Shown piece by piece: positions 41,384 to 46,616 of a stretch of DNA of 46,616 nt. The position numbers and the translations under genes were made by a program. The stretch's first letter is position 1; each line of letters starts with the position of its first letter. This DNA comes from Actinomycetes bacterium (GTDB taxonomy: Bacteria > Actinomycetota > Acidimicrobiia > Acidimicrobiales > Bog-793). A model generated the notes under the pieces. It ran no database searches. It saw only the letters and a program-made list of their open reading frames with translations, and was not told the origin of the DNA. Where the stretch lies: positions 1 to 46,616 of the forward strand of contig JAJZLV010000052.1 of the NCBI GenBank assembly GCA_021803215.1. Direction: 5' to 3'.

Positions 41384-42319
41384 TTGGCTAAGGAGCGAGT
41401 CGAGCGGGACGAGGAAGATCTCGTACGTCTTTATCTCACCGATATCGGCCAGTACCCGCTTTTGACCAAGGATGACGAGGTCCGCCTCGCCCAGGCGATC
41501 GAAGCCCGCTGGGAGGCCGAAGAGGAGCTGCAGACGAAAAAGGGGCTCACACCGACTCGTCGCCGCGAGCTCAACCGGGCCGTCCGCGAGGGTGAGAAGG
41601 CCCAGCGCACCTTCGTGCAGTCGAACCTGCGCCTGGTCGTCTCGATCGCGAAGAAGTACCAGGCCTCCGGCCTGCCCTTGCTCGACCTCATCCAAGAGGG
41701 AAACCTCGGCCTCATGCACGCCGTCGAGAAGTTCGACTGGCGCAAGGGCTTCAAGTTCTCGACCTATGCCACCTGGTGGATCCGTCAGGCGATCACCCGT
41801 GGCATAGCCAACACCGGCCGGACGATCCGGCTCCCGGTGCACGCCGGCGACACCCTCGCCCGGGTGCAGAAGGCCCAGGCCCGCCTCGAGCTGAAGCTCG
41901 GGCGGCCTGCCACCCTCTCAGAGCTCGGGACCGAGGTCGAGCTGCCCGAGGACAAGCTGATCGAGGCTCTCCGCTTCCGGGCCGAGCCGCTCTCCCTCTC
42001 CGAGCCCCTGCGGGAGGACGGCGACGCCGAGCTCGGCGACGTCGTCGAGGATCGCTCGGCCGAGTCGCCCTTCGAGGTGGCGGCGACTGCTCTCCTGCCC
42101 GTCGAGATCAACCGGCTCCTGGCCCCCCTTGACGAGAGGGAGCGGGAGATCCTCCGGCTCCGCTTCGGTCTCGACCGGGGCGAACCCCGCACCCTCGAAG
42201 AGGTCGGGGAGCATTTCAACCTCACCCGCGAGCGGATCCGCCAGATCGAGGCCCGGGCGATGTCGAAGCTCCGGCACCCCTCGAGCGACACCGGCGCCCG
42301 CGACCTCCTCACGGTCTAG
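41384..42319 (+). CDS. RNA polymerase sigma-70 factor (group 1/2)
   Basis: 311 residues from TTG 41384, which has GGAGG nine bases upstream. Region 1.2 is DLVRLYLTDIGQYPLLTKDD; region 2 has NLRLVVSIAKKY, DLIQEGNLGLMHAVEKFDWR and FSTYATWWIRQAITRGIA; region 3 follows TIRLPVH; region 4.2 is TLEEVGEHFNLTRERIRQIE. Region 1.1 is absent, so it may be a SigB-like group 2 factor, or the housekeeping factor in a lineage with a short N-terminus. The frame's extension to 41318 is probably not translated. Confidence 0.92.
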   Translation: MAKERVERDEEDLVRLYLTDIGQYPLLTKDDEVRLAQAIEARWEAEEELQTKKGLTPTRRRELNRAVREGEKAQRTFVQSNLRLVVSIAKKYQASGLPLLDLIQEGNLGLMHAVEKFDWRKGFKFSTYATWWIRQAITRGIANTGRTIRLPVHAGDTLARVQKAQARLELKLGRPATLSELGTEVELPEDKLIEALRFRAEPLSLSEPLREDGDAELGDVVEDRSAESPFEVAATALLPVEINRLLAPLDEREREILRLRFGLDRGEPRTLEEVGEHFNLTRERIRQIEARAMSKLRHPSSDTGARDLLTV

Positions 42320-42379
42320 CCACAGAGCTCGGCGGGTCGGCCAGTCACAGACCCCGGCGGGTTGGCTAGCCTCCAGGCC

Positions 42380-42454
42380 ATGTTGAAAAAGCTCATCATC
42401 ATCGCCCTGCTCTTGGCGCTCGGCGCCGAGGCGGCCCGCCGTCTCCGTCCCTGA
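42380..42454 (+). CDS. Small hydrophobic peptide (24 aa)
   Basis: ATG 42380 opens MLKKLIIIALLLALGAEAAR then RLRP and a stop. The Lys-Lys start, single hydrophobic stretch and basic end resemble the tiny membrane peptides common in actinobacterial genomes. The ribosome site is weak. It ends one base from the convergent HAD gene. Confidence 0.4.
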   Translation: MLKKLIIIALLLALGAEAARRLRP

Positions 42455-43387
42455 CTAGGACCTGAGGCGGCGGCCGAGGGCCGCCGACAGCCGCCCCGGG
42501 CGTCCTTGCCCGTCAGGCCCCGCCTTCTCGGCGGCGAGCCCGAGGCGCCCGAGGGTGCGGCGCGAGCCGAGCCACCAGCCGACGGCGACCGCCCCGGTCG
42601 AGAGCACGACCGCTCCGAGCGAGACGGCGACGGCCGGGCGCTGGGGGACGGCCGATATCCGCCCCCGCACCCTGTCTCGCAGGCGGACCGGCTGGGTGAA
42701 GCGGGCCACCGCTATGCCGTGCTCGCGGGCGTAGCGACCGAGCACCCGATCGGGGTTCACCGCCACCGGGTGCCCGACTGCGTCGAGCATCGGCAGGTCG
42801 GTGTAGGAGTCGGTGTAGGCGTACGAGGCGTCGAGGTCGATGTTCTCGGCGTCGGCCAGCTGGCGCATCGCCTCTGCCTTGAACTCACCGTAGGCATAGA
42901 ACTCCATGGCGCCCGTGTAGCGGCCCTCTTGCACCTGCGCCCGGCTGGCTATGACCCGATCGGCTCCGAGGTAGCGGCCGAGCGGGGCGACCAGCTCCTC
43001 GGGCGAGGCCGAGACGAGGACGACCAGGCGGCCCTCGTCCTTGTGCTGCTCGATCAGGTCGGCCGCCTCGGCGAAGATGATCGGCTCGACTATCTGCTCG
43101 AGGGTCTCGGCCACGATCTCTCGCACCCGCTCCTGGTTCCAGCCCCGCGTCAGGCGGAGCACGGACTCACGGATCCTCTCGAGCTTCTCCTCGCTGGCGC
43201 CGAGGTGGAGGTAGACCAGCTGGGCGTAGAGGGCTCGCAGGACGGTCCGGCGGTTGACGAGGCCCCCTTTGTAGAGCGGACGGCCGAAGGCGGCGATCGA
43301 GGCCCGGGCGATCACCGTCTTGTCGAGATCGAAAAAGGCGGCCTCCCGACGCCGCTTCGCCTCGAAGCCGGTCTCAGGCCCGTTCAC
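42455..43387 (-). CDS. HAD-superfamily (IB) phosphatase with C-terminal membrane anchor
   Basis: 310 residues, GTG start. Motif I FFDLDKTVI carries the nucleophile and acid/base Asp, motif II is VVLVSASPEELV, and motif IV is YTDSYTDLPML. A cap with many helices lies between. The type is SerB/CicA-like; many actinobacterial relatives act on phospholipid or phosphoserine-like substrates. Residues about 258-280 form one membrane helix (VAVSLGAVVLSTGAVAVGWW). Its start overlaps the end of the trkA remnant by 14 bases. Confidence 0.85.
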   Translation of the reverse strand: MNGPETGFEAKRRREAAFFDLDKTVIARASIAAFGRPLYKGGLVNRRTVLRALYAQLVYLHLGASEEKLERIRESVLRLTRGWNQERVREIVAETLEQIVEPIIFAEAADLIEQHKDEGRLVVLVSASPEELVAPLGRYLGADRVIASRAQVQEGRYTGAMEFYAYGEFKAEAMRQLADAENIDLDASYAYTDSYTDLPMLDAVGHPVAVNPDRVLGRYAREHGIAVARFTQPVRLRDRVRGRISAVPQRPAVAVSLGAVVLSTGAVAVGWWLGSRRTLGRLGLAAEKAGPDGQGRPGRLSAALGRRLRS

Positions 43388-43955
43388 GGGGGCTGGTGAG
43401 GAGGGCCCGCAGCTCCTCGTCGTCGGTGTTGGCTCCGGCGAGGACGAGCACCTCGTCGTCGGTGTCGAGGTAGGTGTCGGCCCGAGGCACGACGAGGCGT
43501 CCCTCCCTGAACATGGCGAAGCTGGTCGAGCCGCAGGGAGGTCCGAGATCGCCGACGGCGGCGCCGGCGGCCGGCGAGCCGGCGGCGAGGGTCACCTCGA
43601 CAGGGCGCGTGTTGCCCCGCTCGAACTGCGAGAGGCGTGCCAAGACGCCGACCGAGACGGCTTCCTCGACGAGGCCGGCCGGCAGCTGGGGCGTCGAGGA
43701 CACCAGCTCGACGCCCCAGGACTCGTTGAAGAGCCAGTGGTTCTGGAAGAGCCAGTGGTTCTTCGGGTGGTTGACCCGGGCGATCACCCGGGGCACGGCG
43801 AACTCCTGCTTGGCGAGGAGCGAGATGACGACGTTGTCCTCGTCGTCGCTCGTGACGGCCACCGTCACCTCCACCTCCTCGAGGTGAAGGCCGTGCAGCG
43901 AGGAGAGCTCGCAGGCGTCGGCGAAGCGGTGGCGCAGCGCGCCTCGGACCCTCTT
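43374..43955 (-). pseudogene. Second TrkA/CeoC-like potassium-uptake regulator, 5' part deleted
   Basis: From about 43955 the frame reads ALRHRFADACELSSLHGLHL, then VAVTSDDEDNVVISLLAKQE, FAVPRVIARVNHPKNHWLF, and a TrkA_C domain ending at 43374. This corresponds to CeoC from roughly residue 60 onward. The N-terminal Rossmann half with the GxGxxG motif is missing: the text joins directly to the end of the upstream trkA remnant. An 18-base in-frame tandem duplication repeats NHWLFQ. Without the NAD-binding half it cannot work as a standard Trk regulator. Confidence 0.75.
43728..43763. repeat. 18-base tandem duplication in the trkA remnant
   Basis: Two adjacent 18-base units (43728-43745 and 43746-43763) share 17 identical bases and give NHWLFQ-NHWLFN instead of the family-typical single KNHWLFNESWG. 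Confidence 0.9.
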
Positions 43956-44556
43956 GTGAGAGGAGCTGGAGCGAGTCGCCCTCCTGGCCGACGATGCCGC
44001 GCACCTCGATGCTCGGCGGCGCCGCCGCTTGTCACGGCCGCGATCCGTGTCCCGGCCGGCACGACTTCGGCCAGGCGCCTGCCGGCCCACTCGGCTGGCA
44101 GCCTCACCTCGACGAGACGGAGGGTGCCCGTCGAGGCGGTCCGCCCCCAGGCGCTTTGGGCGGGGATGAGCCCTCGCAGCAGCTGATCGGTCGTCCAAGA
44201 GACGCTCGGCACGGTCGGGAGGCCGAGGCGCCGGAGGCTCTTGGCCCGCCGCAGGTCGCAAACCCTCGCCACCACCTGGGGCATGTCATGGCTCTCGCGG
44301 GCGATCCGGGCGGTCAGGACCTTCGAGTTGTCGCCGCTCGTCACGGCCGCCCGGGGACCGGCCCTCGAGGCGCCCGCCTCTTCGAGGTGTTCCCGGTCGA
44401 AGCCGAAGCCGGTCACCGCCGTCCCCCGCCAGGCGGAGGGCAGGCGGCGGGGGCTTTGGGGTTCTTGACGATCAGGAAGACCTCGTGCCCGGCCCCCTCG
44501 AGGCCAACCGCCAGCCCGGAGCCGACTCGCCAGCAGCCGACGATGATGACGTGCAC
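43956..44556 (-). pseudogene. First TrkA/CeoB-like potassium-uptake regulator, frameshifted
   Basis: From GTG 44556 the frame reads MHVIIVGCWRVGSGLAVGLE then GAGHEVFLIVKNPKA. The second Gly of the nucleotide motif GCGRVG is Trp. A one-base loss near 44455 moves the frame to SAWRGTAVTGFGFDREHLEE, then NSKVLTARIARESHDMPQVV and ARVCDLRRAKSLRRLGLPTV. A further shift near 44010 gives the end VRGIVGQEGDSLQLLSQEG. At least three lesions are therefore present. Mycobacterial ceoB and ceoC have the same tandem order. Confidence 0.75.
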
Positions 44557-44659
44557 CGGCTCATACTTCCGCGCCGGGGGGTCCTCCACAACTCCCGCCG
44601 TGTTCGCCGCCGCTCTCGCGCAGGCAAAGATGACCGGGTGCGACGGGAGACGAGCCGGG

Positions 44660-45110
44660 GCGGCTTGCCGCCCACGAGCTCGCTCAGCCTCCCCGAGCCG
44701 CTCGGCTACCGGATCGAGCGGCGCCCCGCGGGGCGCCGCTCACGACCGAGCGCCTGTCCGACGGGAAGCGCTCGAAGGCCCTCGCCTCGGGGCTCTCTCG
44801 CCGGGCATGATCTCCTCGAGCGCCTACGCCACAGCAGAGATGCTCAACCAGCTCGTGCCGGTGATAGGCGTGGCGGCCCTCTCGCTCATCTTTGCCGGTC
44901 ACCTTCGCCATCTTGCTGGTGCTCTTTGTCTTTTTCGTCACCCTCTCCTCCGGGTCAGCTCCTCATCGCCCTCGAGGGGAGGCGCCGCTACCCTGGGGTG
45001 GAGCCGGGGGCCATCATCACGGCCGAGGGGATCGTCGGAGAGAAAGCGGGACGCTCGATCAACCCGGTCATCGAGATCCTCCGCCCGGCCGGGCCGGCCG
45101 TCGAGGACCA
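44660..45110 (+). pseudogene. APC-superfamily permease, N-terminal remnant
   Basis: Pieces of an APC permease N-terminus appear in order in three frames: SLSLPEPLGYRIERR, then LTTERLSD and RSKALAS, then GMISSSAYATAEMLNQLVPV and IGVAALSLI, then VTFAILLVLFVFFVTLS, then QLLIAL and PGAIITAEGIVGEKAG. The rest (roughly three quarters of the gene) is absent. Such permeases stand divergent to the two trkA genes in mycobacteria and other actinobacteria, so the whole conserved locus is present but dead. Confidence 0.7.
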
Positions 45111-45149
45111 GGAGCAGAGGCCTGCGGGCGGAGAACAGCTGGTGAAATC

Positions 45150-45179
45150 TTGTACATGTAGCCCCCAGGCGTTTATCCT
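45150..45179 (+). promoter_or_regulatory. Candidate promoter of the pyrophosphatase gene
   Basis: TTGTAC (45150-45155) and TATCCT (45174-45179) are separated by 18 bases, a good match to a primary-sigma promoter. The start codon is 31 bases further on, with AAAAGGAG between. Confidence 0.5.
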
Positions 45180-45210
45180 CGCCCCCGACCTGAGCAAAAG
45201 GAGCTGATCG

Positions 45211-46616
45211 GTGCATCTCCCACTCCTCCTGGCGAGCTCTGGCGGGTACCAGGCGTTCACTCTCGGCGGAGCCGAGCGCGTCTGGCTGGGACTCGCTCTG
45301 GCCGCCGGAGCCGTAGCCATCCTCGTGGCCCTGTACCTGATGCGCGGCGTCCTCGCCTCCGACCAGGGCACCACCTCGATGAAGGACATCGCGGCGGCCA
45401 TCCAAGAGGGGGCCGTCGCCTTCTTGCGGCGCCAGTTCCGCACGATCGCCATCATCATCGTGCCGTTGTTCGTGCTCGTCTTCTTCACGGCCACCAAGGT
45501 CGTCGGGCCGAACAACCATGTCGCCCTCACCTTCACCTCGGCCGGCTTCGCCCGGGCGATCGCCTTCCTGGTCGGCGCCACCTTCTCCTCGATAACGGGC
45601 TTCATCGGCATGTCGATGTCGGTGCGGGGAAACGTGAGGACGGCCGCCGCCGCCCGGGGCGGCGAGCTGCCGGGCGCCCTCAAGGTCGCCTTCCGCACCG
45701 GTGGCATCACCGGGATGTTCTGCGTCGGGCTCGGCATCATCGGCGCCACGGGCATCGTGTTCATCTTCCAGAACACCGCCACGGCCGTCCTCGTCGGCTT
45801 CGGCTTCGGCGCCTCGCTCCTGGCGCTTTTCATGCGAGTCGGAGGCGGCATCTTCACCAAGGCAGCCGACGTCGGCGCCGACCTCGTCGGGAAGGTCGAG
45901 GCCGGCATCCCAGAGGACGACCCCCGCAACGCCGCCACCATCGCGGACAACGTCGGCGACAACGTCGGCGACTGCGCCGGGATGGCGGCCGACCTGTTCG
46001 AGTCCTACGAGATCACGATCATCGCCTCGCTCATCCTCGGCTACTCGGCCTTCAGAACCCTTTACGCTCACAACCCGGCCGCCTGGTCGAGAGGCCTCAT
46101 CTACCCCCTCGTCGTCGCCGCCATCGGGATCATCTCCGCCGCCGTGGGCATCCTCATGGTGCGGGCCGGCAAGAAGGACCGGTCGGCCATGGCGCCGATC
46201 AACCGGGCTTTCAGGTTCTCGGCCCTGCTCACCCTCGTCGGCGCCTTCCTCGTCGCCCAGTTCTACGTGCACAACTTGAAGGTCTTCTGGGCCGTCCTCG
46301 TCGGCGTCGTCCTCGCCCTCCTGGCGAGCCTCATAACCGAGTACTTCACCTCGACCGAGACCAAGCCCGTCCGCGAGGTGGCCGAGTCGACCAGGACCGG
46401 ACCCGCGACGACGGTCCTCTCGGGCATCTCGCTCGGCCTCGAGTCATCTGTCTGGGCCATCCTGGCGATCGCCGTCGCCATCGCCACGGCCGTCGGTCTC
46501 GGCGGCAGCAACATCGACGTCGACCTCTACCTCGTGGCGCTCGTCGGCATCGGCATGCTGTCCACGACCGGCATGGTCATCTCGGAGGACTCCTTCGGCC
46601 CCGTGGCCGACAACGC
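45211..46616 (+). CDS. hppA: Membrane-bound proton/sodium-translocating pyrophosphatase, partial
   Basis: Hydrolyses PPi and pumps H+ or Na+ across the membrane. GTG 45211 has AAAAGGAG upstream; about 468 residues are visible and the frame runs off the right edge. Family motifs are ATFSSITGFIGMSMSVRGNV, the PPi-binding loop GADLVGKVEAGIPEDDPRN followed by NVGDNVGDCAGMAADLFESY, and a late TTGMVISEDSFGPVADN. The position that separates K+-dependent from K+-independent enzymes lies beyond the window, so ion dependence cannot be called. Confidence 0.95.
   Translation, partial: MHLPLLLASSGGYQAFTLGGAERVWLGLALAAGAVAILVALYLMRGVLASDQGTTSMKDIAAAIQEGAVAFLRRQFRTIAIIIVPLFVLVFFTATKVVGPNNHVALTFTSAGFARAIAFLVGATFSSITGFIGMSMSVRGNVRTAAAARGGELPGALKVAFRTGGITGMFCVGLGIIGATGIVFIFQNTATAVLVGFGFGASLLALFMRVGGGIFTKAADVGADLVGKVEAGIPEDDPRNAATIADNVGDNVGDCAGMAADLFESYEITIIASLILGYSAFRTLYAHNPAAWSRGLIYPLVVAAIGIISAAVGILMVRAGKKDRSAMAPINRAFRFSALLTLVGAFLVAQFYVHNLKVFWAVLVGVVLALLASLITEYFTSTETKPVREVAESTRTGPATTVLSGISLGLESSVWAILAIAVAIATAVGLGGSNIDVDLYLVALVGIGMLSTTGMVISEDSFGPVADN

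Overview
The window is high-GC DNA with long GC-biased shadow frames. Its gene set is actinobacterial: a DosR/DevR-type response regulator, an Acg-family flavoprotein, glnE, glutamine-dependent NAD+ synthetase, DUF6457 next to mobA, MEDS-domain regulators, and a divergent trkA-pair/APC-permease locus. I infer an environmental member of the Actinomycetota, possibly Acidimicrobiia. No rRNA, tRNA or CRISPR array was recognised.

Layout. 1-3.5 kb: livGFHM importer operon with a candidate promoter/operator. 4-9 kb: transglutaminase-like protein, a stand-alone DpgC-like cofactor-free dioxygenase, a phytoene-desaturase-like FAD oxidoreductase and a Maf-GNAT fusion. 9-11.8 kb: a molybdenum hydroxylase with its [2Fe-2S] domain fused on. 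11.8-25.8 kb: an accessory region that looks like a DosR-type dormancy island. It holds a PAS-PAS-GAF DevS-like kinase, a DevR-like regulator with a DosR-type recognition helix, an Acg-like protein, a GNAT-acyl-CoA synthetase fusion, an MFS exporter and a MEDS/ATPase regulator, with GGGCC-N4-GGCCC-like palindromes in intergenic gaps. All four recognisable universal stress protein (USP) genes here are broken, and remnants of three transposase types lie among them (IS110, IS200 TnpA, TnpB-related).

26-35 kb: a tightly coupled operon of histidine phosphatase, ComA-like phosphosulfolactate synthase, VOC protein, acyl-adenylating ligase and membrane acyltransferase. It is followed by an SGNH hydrolase carrying 12 consecutive His, a GNAT enzyme and two polyprenol-dependent glycosyltransferases. 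My most speculative and most interesting reading is a pathway that makes a sulfonated C3 acid, activates it and attaches it to an envelope glycan or lipid.

35-46.6 kb: mostly core genes (DUF6457, mobA, glnE, nadE, a ferritin-like-size hypothetical, a primary-type sigma factor, a HAD phosphatase), then a decayed potassium-uptake locus (two trkA genes and a divergent APC permease, all broken) and the start of the membrane pyrophosphatase gene, which runs off the right edge. Reading frames were judged by eye; no database search was run.
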